Below, in pieces: positions 19,218 through 26,507 of a stretch of DNA of 43,086 bases. The translations under genes were made by a program, and so were the position numbers. The notes below the pieces were generated by a model. That model saw only the letters and a list, made by a program, of their open reading frames with translations, ran no database searches and was not told where the DNA came from. Location: NCBI RefSeq assembly GCF_001280005.1, contig NZ_LGDW01000463.1, positions 1 through 43,086 on the forward strand, read 5' to 3'. This DNA comes from Streptomyces sp. NRRL WC-3618. Its GTDB lineage: Bacteria > Actinomycetota > Actinomycetes > Streptomycetales > Streptomycetaceae. The stretch's first letter is position 1, and the number at the start of each line of letters is the position of its first letter.

Positions 19218-20681
19218 TCAGTGGGCGACGGCCGTCTCCAGGACCGGCGTCTGCCCCGCGGAGTCCGGCGCCGGGCGACGGGCGGCCGGTATCAGCAGGG
19301 CCGCGACGCCCGCCAGGGCGACCACACCCGAGCCGACGACCAGGGCGGGCCGGAGACCGTCGACGAAGGTCTGGCCGCTCTCGTAGCCACCCTGGGCCGC
19401 GAAGATCGATCCCATGACGGCGATTCCGAGGGCGCCGCCCACTTCCCGCAGGGCGTTGTTGGCGCCGGAGGCGATGCCCTGTTCGCTCGGGCGGACGCCG
19501 GACATCACCAGGTTGGCGGCCGGGGCGAAGTACAGGGCCATACCGATGCCGCTGATGATCAGGCCGGGCAGCTGGATGGCGTAGGAGGCGTCCGCGGTGA
19601 CCACGAAGGCCAGGTAGCCGAGGCCGGCGGCCTGGAGGAAGAGCCCGGTGGCGACGACCGGCCGGCCGCCGATCCGGTCGGAGAGGATGCCGGCGATCGG
19701 GGCGACGAGCATCGGCATGCCCGTCCAGGGCAGCATCCGCAGGCCCGCCTCGGTGGGCGAGTAGCCGAGGACGCCCTGCATGTACTGGCTGAGCAGGAAG
19801 ATCGACCCGAACATCCCGAGGAACATCAGCAGGGAGGCCGCGTTGATCCCGGCGAAGGCACGGGAGCGGAAGAGCCGCATGGGCAGCATCGGGTTCTTCG
19901 CACGGGTGCCGTGGACGACGAAGGCGACGAGGAGCGCGCCGCCCGCGAACAGCCCGGTCAGGACGTAGGAGCTGGTCCAGCCGTCGGCCGGGCCGCGCAC
20001 CAGCCCGTAGACGATGCCGAAGAGGCCGCCGCTGGCCAGTAGGGTGCCGGTGACGTCGAGCGGGGCGCCGGTGCCGTACGACTCGGCGAGGCGCAGCCGG
20101 GCGAGCGGAAGCACGGCGAGGCCCAGCGGAACGTTCAGCCAGAAGATCCAGTGCCAGGAGATGTGCTCGGTGAGGCTGCCGCCGATGAGCGGCCCGGAGG
20201 CCACGGCGAGCCCGTTCACGGCACCCCAGATACCGAACGCCATACCGCGTTTGGCGGCCGGGACGGCTGCCGTGAGAAGGGTCAGCGTCAGCGGCATCAT
20301 GATGGCCGCGCCGACCCCCTGGACCGCGCGGGCGGCGATCAGGGAGTCGATGCCGGGTGCCATGGCCGCGGCCGCGGAGGCGCCGGTGAAGACGGTGAGC
20401 CCGACGAGGAAGAGCCGGCGCCGGCCGAAGCGGTCACCGAGGGCCGCGCCGAACATCAGCAGCACGGCGAAGGTGAGTGTGTAGGCGCTCACGGTCCATT
20501 CCAGGTCGTCCAGCGCTCCCCCGAGATCCTTGCGGATGGAGGGCAGTGCGGTGGTGACGACGAGGTTGTCGAGGGCCGCCATGAACCCGGCGACGCTGGT
20601 GATGACGAGGGCCCAGACAGCACCGCCGCGTGGCGTGCCGCTCCTGCTCTGCTCGCCCTGCTTGCTCTGCTGTTGTGACAT
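19218..20681 (-). CDS. MFS drug-efflux transporter, DHA2 (EmrB/QacA) type
   Basis: Inner-membrane proton-coupled efflux pump, 487 aa, with about 14 predicted membrane spans. The first span has ALDNLVVTTALPSIRKDLG, typical of DHA2 pumps. Motif A is GAALGDRFGRRRLF between spans 2 and 3, and a motif-C-like glycine-rich stretch (NGLAVASGPLIGG) lies near span 5. The hydrophilic N-terminus is Gln/Ser-rich. ATG start with GGGGGAGC upstream. It lies 110 bases downstream of a TetR gene on the same strand, and its promoter contains the presumed TetR operator. Substrate unknown. Confidence 0.9.
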   Translation of the reverse strand: MSQQQSKQGEQSRSGTPRGGAVWALVITSVAGFMAALDNLVVTTALPSIRKDLGGALDDLEWTVSAYTLTFAVLLMFGAALGDRFGRRRLFLVGLTVFTGASAAAAMAPGIDSLIAARAVQGVGAAIMMPLTLTLLTAAVPAAKRGMAFGIWGAVNGLAVASGPLIGGSLTEHISWHWIFWLNVPLGLAVLPLARLRLAESYGTGAPLDVTGTLLASGGLFGIVYGLVRGPADGWTSSYVLTGLFAGGALLVAFVVHGTRAKNPMLPMRLFRSRAFAGINAASLLMFLGMFGSIFLLSQYMQGVLGYSPTEAGLRMLPWTGMPMLVAPIAGILSDRIGGRPVVATGLFLQAAGLGYLAFVVTADASYAIQLPGLIISGIGMALYFAPAANLVMSGVRPSEQGIASGANNALREVGGALGIAVMGSIFAAQGGYESGQTFVDGLRPALVVGSGVVALAGVAALLIPAARRPAPDSAGQTPVLETAVAH

Positions 20682-20724
20682 CGCTCCCCCTGGAGTGATC
20701 GCTTCGCCTGTTACCTGCGAGAAT

Positions 20725-20755
20725 TTAGTTATTGATCACTAACTTTTACGGTCAA
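20725..20755 (-). promoter_or_regulatory. MFS promoter with overlapping TetR operator
   Basis: On the minus strand, -35 TTGACC (20750-20755), an 18-base spacer, and -10 TAACTA (20726-20731). An inverted repeat TTAGT-8-ACTAA (20725-20742 on the plus strand) covers the -10 and spacer. Nine bases, ATCACTAAC, recur in the operator upstream of the TetR gene. Confidence 0.65.
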
Positions 20756-20791
20756 ACCAAGACCAAGACCACGAACAGCGACCCGCGCCCC

Positions 20792-21352
20792 TCAGACCTC
20801 GGTCCGCCCCTTCATCTGCGCTGCGGGCCACATACCGTGCCAGACCCGATGCCCAGGCGGAAACCCCATGGCCGCAAGAGTGTTGATGAGCATCCCGCAC
20901 GCCAGGAAGGTCGTCGTTTCCTCCCCGACGGACATCTCCACGGCATCCCAGAGCCTCATCCAGCCGGCCCGCACGGCCTCACCGAACTCGTGGTCGCCCT
21001 CGGCCTCGGCGGCGGCGACAGTCACGTAGGTCTGCATCTGCATCTGCAGCCGCTCGGGGTGCTCACCGATCAACTGCGCGTACGCATCCGCCATGGCGTG
21101 CAGGGCTTCCTCGCCCTCCAGCCCTTCGGCCGCCTCCCCCATGACCCGGCGCACATCATCCATGCACCGCCGGGCGGCGGCGGCGAACATGGCCTTCTTG
21201 TCCGGGAAGAGCCGGAAGAGGTACGGCTGCGAGACGCCCACCCGCTTGGCGATCACTTCGGTGGAAGTGCCGTAGAAGCCCTTCTGGGCGAACTCGTCGA
21301 TCGCCGCGCGAATGACGCTCTCACGCCGCTCTTCTGCGCTCATCCTGACCAT
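20792..21352 (-). CDS. TetR-family transcriptional repressor
   Basis: Predicted 186-aa one-component repressor. The N-terminal DNA-binding domain (about 8-54) has the family signature VIRAAIDEFAQKGFYGTST, then the recognition helix region RVGVSQPYLFRLFPDKKAMF. The C-terminal ligand and dimer domain is divergent. The start is ATG at 21352 (MVRMSAEE), with a second ATG three codons on. Neither has a good ribosome site, and a promoter -10 ends 6 bases before the first, so it is probably leaderless. An operator inverted repeat overlaps its promoter and is shared with the MFS promoter, indicating autorepression and control of the pump. Confidence 0.9.
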   Translation of the reverse strand: MVRMSAEERRESVIRAAIDEFAQKGFYGTSTEVIAKRVGVSQPYLFRLFPDKKAMFAAAARRCMDDVRRVMGEAAEGLEGEEALHAMADAYAQLIGEHPERLQMQMQTYVTVAAAEAEGDHEFGEAVRAGWMRLWDAVEMSVGEETTTFLACGMLINTLAAMGFPPGHRVWHGMWPAAQMKGRTEV

Positions 21353-21358
21353 GCAGGT

Positions 21359-21388
21359 AAGTTAGTACTCAATCACTAACTAAGTCAA
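21359..21388 (-). promoter_or_regulatory. TetR gene promoter with operator
   Basis: On the minus strand, -35 TTGACT (21383-21388), an 18-base spacer, -10 TAACTT (21359-21364), then 6 bases to the ATG. The inverted repeat AGTTAGT-8-ACTAACT (21360-21366 with 21375-21381) lies across spacer and -10. It is the stronger of the two operator copies. Confidence 0.65.
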
Positions 21389-21434
21389 GGGTGGGCCGGA
21401 GGGCGGAAGGAGCCGAGCGGTAGTGGGCCGACCG

Positions 21435-21469
21435 GTAAGGGGCGCCCGCCATTGGCGAACGCCCCTTAC
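21435..21469. terminator. Terminator after the HadB-like gene
   Basis: Perfect 10-bp stem GTAAGGGGCG/CGCCCCTTAC with an inner 4-bp CGCC/GGCG stem, 31 bases past the HadB-like stop. It ends the tRNA-Thr/rpmG/dehydratase unit before the TetR promoter. Confidence 0.75.
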
Positions 21470-21499
21470 TCAGACCCGAATGGCCTCGAACTACCGTGC

Positions 21500-21949
21500 T
21501 CAGCCCAGCCGGACAACAGCCCGCGACATGCCCAGCACCTTCTGGCCGGCGCACATCGCGACGAGGTCGACGCGGACCTTGTTGTCGTCGAGCTTGGCCC
21601 CGACCTTGCCGCTGACCTCGATGGTGGCGCCCTGGTCGTCGTTGGGAACGACGACCGGCTTGGTGAAGCGGACGCCGTACTCGACAACCGCTCCCGGGTC
21701 GCCGACCCAGTCGGTGACGACGCGGATCGCCTCGGCCATCGTGAACATGCCGTGCGCGATGACGTCGGGCAGACCGACCTCGACCGCGAACCTCTCGTTC
21801 CAGTGGATGGGGTTGAAGTCCCCCGAGGCACCCGCGTACCGGACGAGGGTGGCGCGGGTCACGGGAAACGTCTGGGCGGGCAGCTCGGTGCCGACCTCCA
21901 CCTCGGCGTAGGAGACCCTCGCGGAGGCGTTCAGGGAATTGGCTGTCAT
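21500..21949 (-). CDS. MaoC-type (R)-hydroxyacyl dehydratase, HadB-like
   Basis: Hotdog-fold dehydratase subunit, 149 aa. The hydratase 2 motif is intact in YAGASGDFNPIHWNERF, with catalytic Asp44 and His49, followed by LPDVIAHGMFTMAE. It corresponds to HadB of Mycobacterium, the catalytic partner that dehydrates 3-hydroxyacyl-ACP in FAS-II chain elongation. The ATG lies 4 bases after the stop of the HadA-like gene, so the two are translationally linked. I infer a heterodimer acting on an acyl-ACP or acyl-CoA; the pathway here is not shown. Confidence 0.88.
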   Translation of the reverse strand: MTANSLNASARVSYAEVEVGTELPAQTFPVTRATLVRYAGASGDFNPIHWNERFAVEVGLPDVIAHGMFTMAEAIRVVTDWVGDPGAVVEYGVRFTKPVVVPNDDQGATIEVSGKVGAKLDDNKVRVDLVAMCAGQKVLGMSRAVVRLG

Positions 21950-21953
21950 GGGG

Positions 21954-22406
21954 TCAGCCCTTCTCGGCCGCGCGGGCGACGAGCTTGGTCCAGGCGGTCA
22001 CGACATGCTCGCCCGACTCGTCGTGGACCTCGCCACGGATGTCGATGATCTCGTTGCCCGCCATGGACTTGATGGTCTCGATGGTCGAGGTGACGGTGAG
22101 CCGGTCGCCCGCGCGAACGGGGCGGACGTAGGCGAACTTCTGGTCTCCGTGCACCACCCGGCTGTAGTCCAGCCCGAGCCGCGGGTCGGCCACGACGTCT
22201 CCGGCCGCCTTGAAGGTGATCGCGAACACAAAAGTGGGCGGGGCGATCACATCGGCGTGACCGAAGGCCTTGGCGGCCTCGGGGTCCGTGTACACGGGAT
22301 TGGCGTCTCCCACCGCCTCCGCGAATTCGCGGATCTTCTCCCGGCCGACCTCATAGGGCTCGGTGGGCGGATAGGTCCGCCCCACGAAGGACTGGTCGAG
22401 CGCCAT
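21954..22406 (-). CDS. MaoC-like N-terminal dehydratase subunit, HadA-like (UPF0336 type)
   Basis: Hotdog-fold protein, 150 aa. The start is ATG at 22406 giving MALDQSFVGRTYPP, with GGAGG 10 bases upstream. It has the FAS1-like dehydratase pattern GDANPVYTDPEAAKAFGHADVIAPPTF. The catalytic Asp-x-Asn-Pro-x-His is incomplete because Tyr stands where His would be, as in mycobacterial HadA. I infer that it holds the acyl chain while the following gene supplies catalysis. It lies downstream of rpmG. Confidence 0.88.
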   Translation of the reverse strand: MALDQSFVGRTYPPTEPYEVGREKIREFAEAVGDANPVYTDPEAAKAFGHADVIAPPTFVFAITFKAAGDVVADPRLGLDYSRVVHGDQKFAYVRPVRAGDRLTVTSTIETIKSMAGNEIIDIRGEVHDESGEHVVTAWTKLVARAAEKG

Positions 22407-22489
22407 GGACTCGGTACCTCCTGAATCGCACTGGTTACGCAATGTCACGTAATCGTGAGGTCGCGTGGTTCACAGCTGATGTAACGACG

Positions 22490-22524
22490 CGAGGCCGCCC
22501 CCCAACAAACAGGGGACGGCCTCG
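22490..22524 (-). terminator. Hairpin after rpmG
   Basis: 8-bp stem CGAGGCCG/CGGCCTCG (22490-22497 with 22517-22524) continues after one mismatch with four C-G pairs. It is 15 bases past the rpmG stop and 83 bases before the HadA-like start. It may only partly stop transcription. Confidence 0.6.
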
Positions 22525-22539
22525 ACGTACGAGCCTGAT

Positions 22540-22704
22540 TTATCGCGTTTCGCGGTGCGCGGTGTGCGCATTGCAACGCGGGCAGTGCTTCTTCATCTCC
22601 ATTCGATCCGGGTTGTTACGCCGGTTCTTCTTGGTGATGTAGTTCCGCTCCTTGCACTCCACGCAGGCCAGCGTGATCTTCGGGCGGACGTCGGTGGCAG
22701 CCAC
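22540..22704 (-). CDS. rpmG: 50S ribosomal protein L33, zinc-binding form
   Basis: Small large-subunit protein of 54 aa, starting [17 protein letters not shown] and ending HTAHRETR. Two CxxC pairs (Cys14/Cys17 and Cys41/Cys44) form a zinc ribbon, the C+ type of L33. Streptomycetes usually also carry zinc-free paralogues switched by Zur. The start is GTG at 22704 with AAGGAG seven bases upstream. It lies between tRNA-Met and the HadA-like gene. Confidence 0.95.
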   Translation of the reverse strand: MAATDVRPKITLACVECKERNYITKKNRRNNPDRMEMKKHCPRCNAHTAHRETR

Positions 22705-22792
22705 AGGAGTGCTCCTTGACGAACGGATGGGACGTTGAACGCATAACAGAGTAGCCGATCGAAGGACCGACCCCGCAATCGGCTACTGTCAG

Positions 22793-22865
22793 TAGCGGTG
22801 ACCGGACTTGAACCGGTGACACAGCGATTATGAGCCGCTTGCTCTACCGACTGAGCTACACCGCT
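22793..22865 (-). tRNA. tRNA-Met (CAT)
   Basis: A 73-base cloverleaf. Acceptor AGCGGTG pairs with CACCGCT, discriminator A; anticodon stem AGCGG/TCGCT with loop CTCATAA; T-arm ACCGG TTCAAGT CCGGT. The fully paired first acceptor position (A-U) indicates an elongator, not the initiator. Confidence 0.95.
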
Positions 22866-22879
22866 GTGATGCGATCGGA

Positions 22880-22897
22880 CCCCGTCTTTCGACGGGG
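22880..22897 (-). promoter_or_regulatory. Hairpin between tRNA-Thr and tRNA-Met
   Basis: Perfect 7-bp stem CCCCGTC/GACGGGG. On the transcribed strand the loop is GAAA, a GNRA tetraloop. It sits midway in the 46-base spacer between two tRNAs and probably guides processing. Confidence 0.5.
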
Positions 22898-22911
22898 ACC
22901 TCTCACACCAG

Positions 22912-22984
22912 AGCCCCAATACGGAATCGAACCGTAGACCTTCTCCTTACCATGGAGACGCTCTACCGACTGAGCTATTGGGGC
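22912..22984 (-). tRNA. tRNA-Thr (GGT)
   Basis: A 73-base cloverleaf. Acceptor GCCCCAA pairs with TTGGGGC, discriminator T; anticodon stem TCTCC/GGAGA with loop ATGGTAA and anticodon GGT; T-arm TACGG TTCGATT CCGTA. First in a tRNA-Thr/tRNA-Met/rpmG series. Confidence 0.96.
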
Positions 22985-22995
22985 GAGCGATGAAG

Positions 22996-23024
22996 ACATT
23001 ACACGCTCGGCTGCGTTCACCCAA
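22996..23024 (-). promoter_or_regulatory. Likely promoter of the tRNA-Thr/tRNA-Met/rpmG unit
   Basis: On the minus strand, -35 TTGGGT (23019-23024), a 17-base spacer, and -10 TAATGT (22996-23001). Transcription would begin about 5 bases before the mature tRNA-Thr. The remaining spacer to 23283 shows no gene or clear motif. Confidence 0.55.
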
Positions 23025-23283
23025 ATCCGTTTCGCGGTCCCCTCCCCGCCCTCTTCCGGCCCGCGTTCCGGGCTCCGAAAACCCCTCCCCCAGCAGCCTC
23101 GAAGCCCCCTCCCGCAACCGCTCCCACACCCCCTCGCCAGTGACTTTTCCCATCCGGCGGACCACACCGGTACGACTATTGCGCTCCTCCGCAACAGGGG
23201 CGGACGCCCGCCCTAGGCTCGACTCACTCTGCGTGATCTTGTGTCCCCGCTTGCGCGCAGCCGCCCCCGAGCACAGGAGCGCG

Positions 23284-24531
23284 ATGCCCGACAGCCAGCC
23301 GCACCACTCCTCGTCCTCCTCCCCGTCGCCCGCCTCCTCCGGGGACCCGGCCGCCCTCCTGCTGTGCGGGGCGCGGCTCACCGACGGCCGAACCGTGGAC
23401 GTACGGCTGGGTGGCGGTCGTATCGAGGCGGTCGGCACGGTCGGCAGCCTCAGCGCGTACGCCGCGCGCGTGGACCTCAGCGGCTACCTCCTCCTGCCGG
23501 CTCCCGCCGAACCGCACGGCCATGGCGACACCGCCCTGTCCGCCGACGCCGACGGCCCGGTCTCGTACGACCCACAGGACGTCCAGCGCCGGGCCACCGA
23601 GGCCGCGCTGCTCCAACTCGGCCACGGAGCGACAGCGTTGCGCTCACACGTCCGCATCGGTGACGTACCGGGGCTGGGTGCCCTCGCCGCCGTACTGCAG
23701 GCGCGGCGGGCGCTGCGTGGTCTCGCCGAGCTGACGGCGGTGGCGATGCCGCGTGTGCTGACCGGCGCCGCCGGGACGGACGGTCTGGCGATGTTGCGGG
23801 ACGCGGTAAAGATGGGCGCGTCGGTGGTGGGCGGCTGCCCGGACCGCGACCCCGATCCGACGGGCTACGTGGAGGCGGTCCTGGAGATCGCCTCGGAACA
23901 CGGCTGTCCGGTCGACCTGCACACGGACGGCGACGATCCCGCCCGGCTGGCCCGCCTCGCGGCGATGGCGGGCGGCCTGCGCCCGGGTGTGACCATCGGT
24001 CCCTGCGGCGGCCTGGGCCGGCTTCCCGCCGAGGCGGCCTCGCGGGCCGCGGACCAGCTCGCCGCGGCGGGCGTGACGGTGGTGTGCCTCCCGCAGGGCG
24101 GCTGCGGGAGCGCGGAACGCCGCGCCACGGCTCCGGTACGGCTGCTGCGGGCGGCCGGGGTACGGGTGGCGGCGGGCAGTGGCGCGCTGCGGGACGTGTC
24201 GAACCCGGTGGGCCGCGGGGACCCCCTGGAGGCGGCCTATCTGCTCGCCTCGCGGCACGGACTGCGCCCGGAGGAGGCGTACGACGCCGTGAGCGCTTCC
24301 GCGCGGGCGGTGCTCGGCCTGCCGGAGGTGCGGGTGGAGGCGGGCTTCCCGGCGGACCTGCTGGCGGTACGGGGCGACCACCTGGCCGGCGCGCTGTCCC
24401 TCGCCTACAGCCGGATCGTGGTGCACAGGGGGCGCGTTGTGGCGCGGACCAGTGCGGTGCGGGAGTACTGCAACACGCCTGTGGTGGCGGCGCTGGACCT
24501 GCCGCGGCAGGGGCGTACGGAGCCGCCGTGA
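23284..24531 (+). CDS. Cytosine-deaminase-like amidohydrolase, apparently catalytically degenerate
   Basis: Amidohydrolase-superfamily protein, 415 aa, with a Ser/Pro-rich N-terminus and a beta-sandwich part near both ends. The start ATG at 23284 has AGGAG upstream. The first metal motif is kept (His78 and His80 in EPHGHGDTALS), as is His213 in VDLHTDGDDP. However, Gly216 stands where cytosine deaminases have the catalytic Glu of HTDE. Pro240 in VTIGPCGGLG stands where the next metal His is expected. Gly300 in AAGSGALRDVSNP stands where the metal Asp of GSDNVRD is expected. The fold is recognisable, but deaminase activity is doubtful. No reaction is assigned. Confidence 0.8.
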   Translation: MPDSQPHHSSSSSPSPASSGDPAALLLCGARLTDGRTVDVRLGGGRIEAVGTVGSLSAYAARVDLSGYLLLPAPAEPHGHGDTALSADADGPVSYDPQDVQRRATEAALLQLGHGATALRSHVRIGDVPGLGALAAVLQARRALRGLAELTAVAMPRVLTGAAGTDGLAMLRDAVKMGASVVGGCPDRDPDPTGYVEAVLEIASEHGCPVDLHTDGDDPARLARLAAMAGGLRPGVTIGPCGGLGRLPAEAASRAADQLAAAGVTVVCLPQGGCGSAERRATAPVRLLRAAGVRVAAGSGALRDVSNPVGRGDPLEAAYLLASRHGLRPEEAYDAVSASARAVLGLPEVRVEAGFPADLLAVRGDHLAGALSLAYSRIVVHRGRVVARTSAVREYCNTPVVAALDLPRQGRTEPP

Positions 24532-24631
24532 GGTGAGGGAAAGGGCGAAGGTTCGGCGGAACGGACGGGCGTCGTACGTGCTGTGCCCTGCTGTGCGGCG
24601 AACGGGTTCGCCGGGGCGTACGGTCGAAGGC

Positions 24632-25288
24632 ATGCGCATTGTCATCGCTGGAGGACATGGTCAGATCGCGCTGCGGCTGGAGCGCCTGCTCGCCGCGCGC
24701 GGTGACGAGGCCGCGGGCATCATCCGCCGTCCCGAACACGGCGACGACCTGCGAGCGGCCGGCGCGGAACCGTTGGTGTGCGACCTGGAGTCGGCGTCGG
24801 CCGAGGAGGTCGCGGCACTGCTGCGGGGCGCTGACGCGGCGGTCTTCGCGGCGGGCGCGGGCCCGGGCAGCGGGACGACCCGCAAGGACACGGTGGACCG
24901 GGGAGCGGCGGTGCTGTTCGCGGACGCGGCGGTCCTCGCGGGGGTACGCAGGCACGTGGTCGTGTCGTCGATGGGCGCGGATCCGGCCCACCGGGGCGAC
25001 GACGTCTTCGACATCTACCTGCGCGCGAAGGGCGAGGCGGACGCGTACGTCAGCGGCTTGGACGCGCTCGACTGGACGATTCTGCGCCCCGGCGCCCTGA
25101 CGAACGACCCGGGCACGGGCCGCGTGCGCCTGGAGGCCGACACGGGGCGCGGCAAGGTCCCGCGCGACGATGTGGCCGCCGTCATCACGGAACTCCTGGA
25201 CACTCCGGCGACGGCAGGTCTGACGCTGGAGCTGATCGCCGGGTCGACGCCGGTTTCGGTGGCGGTGAAGTCTGTGGCGGGTAACTGA
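24632..25288 (+). CDS. NAD(P)-binding SDR-like protein
   Basis: Atypical short-chain dehydrogenase, 218 aa, with a Rossmann fold. The dinucleotide motif is at the very N-terminus: MRIVIAGGHGQIALRLERL. An Arg pair after the second strand (IIRRPEH) suggests NADP preference. SSMGADPAH and the lone DIYLRAKGEADAYV (Tyr-x-x-x-Lys spacing) follow, then WTILRPGALTNDPGTG, as in NmrA/YwnB-type proteins. The start is ATG at 24632; GAAGG is too close for a good ribosome site, so initiation is uncertain. It is 100 bases after the amidohydrolase. Substrate unknown; it may be a redox sensor rather than an enzyme. Confidence 0.82.
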   Translation: MRIVIAGGHGQIALRLERLLAARGDEAAGIIRRPEHGDDLRAAGAEPLVCDLESASAEEVAALLRGADAAVFAAGAGPGSGTTRKDTVDRGAAVLFADAAVLAGVRRHVVVSSMGADPAHRGDDVFDIYLRAKGEADAYVSGLDALDWTILRPGALTNDPGTGRVRLEADTGRGKVPRDDVAAVITELLDTPATAGLTLELIAGSTPVSVAVKSVAGN

Positions 25289-25303
25289 GAGTGAGCGGAG
25301 GGG

Positions 25304-25546
25304 CTAGAAGAGGGGCAGCTGGCCGGGAAATTCGGGTTGGACGTACCCGTCCAACGATGGCTGGACCGCCCCGAGTTCCGCCTGCCGCCGCGACCCCGGA
25401 CACGAAACGAGCTCACCCCTCCCCCGGGCGCCCTCCGGATCATGCCGCGCGAACCTCCCGGCGACGACAGCGATCTCCCGCCGGCACTCGGGACAACTCC
25501 GGCGCCGGGACGACGACGCGAACGACGACCGTGACATCGATGACAT
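25304..25546 (-). CDS. Small putative zinc-ribbon protein
   Basis: An 80-aa frame converging on the NAD(P)-binding gene. A Ser/Arg-rich N-terminus leads to RRRSCPECRREIAVVAGRFA and later ELVSCPGSRR, giving three cysteines that could help bind a metal. The C-terminus is ordered and Pro/Gly-rich, ending QPEFPGQLPLF. The ATG at 25546 has GGGAG nine bases upstream; an in-frame GTG at 25555 is possible. Third positions are largely G or C in this frame. I believe similar small proteins occur in other streptomycetes, but cannot verify it. Function unknown. Confidence 0.5.
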   Translation of the reverse strand: MSSMSRSSFASSSRRRSCPECRREIAVVAGRFARHDPEGARGRGELVSCPGSRRQAELGAVQPSLDGYVQPEFPGQLPLF

Positions 25547-25599
25547 GGGAATCACTCTCCCTCATGACTTCATGACCACCACGCCCGCCCACAACGAAA

Positions 25600-25639
25600 A
25601 GGCCCTCTTCCTCTGCGTATTCGCAGAGGAAGAGGGCCT
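25600..25639 (-). terminator. Terminator after tRNA-Tyr
   Basis: Perfect 18-bp stem (25600-25617 with 25622-25639) with a 4-base loop. On the minus strand it is followed by TTTTCGTTG. It lies 8 bases past the tRNA 3' end. Confidence 0.9.
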
Positions 25640-25647
25640 CCCCAATG

Positions 25648-25729
25648 TGGCGGCGCCAGGGTTCGAACCTGGGTAGGCTGAGCCGGCAGATTTACAGTCT
25701 GCTCCCTTTGGCCGCTCGGGCACACCGCC
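25648..25729 (-). tRNA. tRNA-Tyr (GTA)
   Basis: An 82-base class II tRNA with a long variable arm. Acceptor GGCGGTG pairs with CGCCGCC, discriminator A; anticodon stem GCAGA/TCTGC with loop CTGTAAA; T-arm CCAGG TTCGAAC CCTGG. Confidence 0.96.
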
Positions 25730-25964
25730 AAGGTTTGCTGCCCTTCGAACCGCTTTTCGGCGGTGCTCCTTGGCAACGACGTAAACGATACCTGATGGAC
25801 CGGGGTGCTTCGCCACCCGATTGAGCGGCGCCCGGACAGAAGGGGGTGGCTAGGCTTATGCGGATGCGGCCCGGGACGTACGCCGGGCTCGGCTGCTGTC
25901 GTCACGCATGCCGATACGCGCCTCGCAGATTCCGACAAGCACCCCATACAAGGAGCCACAGGAC

Positions 25965-26453
25965 ATGGCCGACTCCAGTTTCGACATCGTCTCGAAGGTC
26001 GAGCGGCAGGAGGTCGACAACGCCCTCAACCAGGCCGCCAAGGAGATCTCTCAGCGCTACGACTTCAAGGGCGTGGGTGCTTCGATCTCGTGGTCCGGCG
26101 AGAAGATCCTCATGGAGGCGAACTCCGAGGAACGCGTCAAGGCGGTCCTCGATGTGTTCGAGACCAAGCTGATCAAGCGCGGCATCTCGCTGAAGTCCCT
26201 GGACGCCGGTGAGCCTCAGCTCTCCGGCAAGGAGTACAAGATCTTCGCCTCGATCGAGGAGGGCATCTCCCAGGAGAACGCGAAGAAGGTCGCGAAGATC
26301 ATCCGGGACGAGGGCCCGAAGGGCGTGAAGCCCCAGGTCCAGGGTGAGGAGCTGCGCGTCAGCTCGAAGAACCGCGACGACCTTCAGGCCGTCATCGCTC
26401 TCCTCAAGGGCAAGGACTTCGATTTCGCCCTGCAGTTCGTGAACTACCGGTAG
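25965..26453 (+). CDS. YajQ-family (UPF0234) nucleotide-binding protein
   Basis: Cytoplasmic protein, 162 aa, of two ferredoxin-like repeats. It starts [20 protein letters not shown] with AAGGAG upstream. Family marks are [29 protein letters not shown] and the C-terminal LQFVNYR. YajQ proteins bind nucleotides or RNA, and a Xanthomonas member binds cyclic di-GMP; which applies here is not known. A -10-like TAGGCT lies at 25851-25856. The gene is divergent from tRNA-Tyr and ends at a shared hairpin. Confidence 0.92.
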   Translation: MADSSFDIVSKVERQEVDNALNQAAKEISQRYDFKGVGASISWSGEKILMEANSEERVKAVLDVFETKLIKRGISLKSLDAGEPQLSGKEYKIFASIEEGISQENAKKVAKIIRDEGPKGVKPQVQGEELRVSSKNRDDLQAVIALLKGKDFDFALQFVNYR

Positions 26454-26468
26454 TCCACGAGCAGTTGA

Positions 26469-26501
26469 GGAAGGGTGGGCACCCGAGGTGCCCACCCTTC
26501 C
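26469..26501. terminator. Bidirectional terminator between YajQ and the small membrane protein
   Basis: Perfect 15-bp stem (26469-26483 with 26487-26501) with a 3-base CGA loop, between two convergent stop codons. Confidence 0.88.
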
Positions 26502-26507
26502 CCTTGC

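Noticed and set aside
25291..25575. Plus-strand frame in the spacer after the NAD(P)-binding gene
   Set aside because: Arg/Pro/Thr-rich with no ribosome site and opposite the better-supported small cysteine protein.
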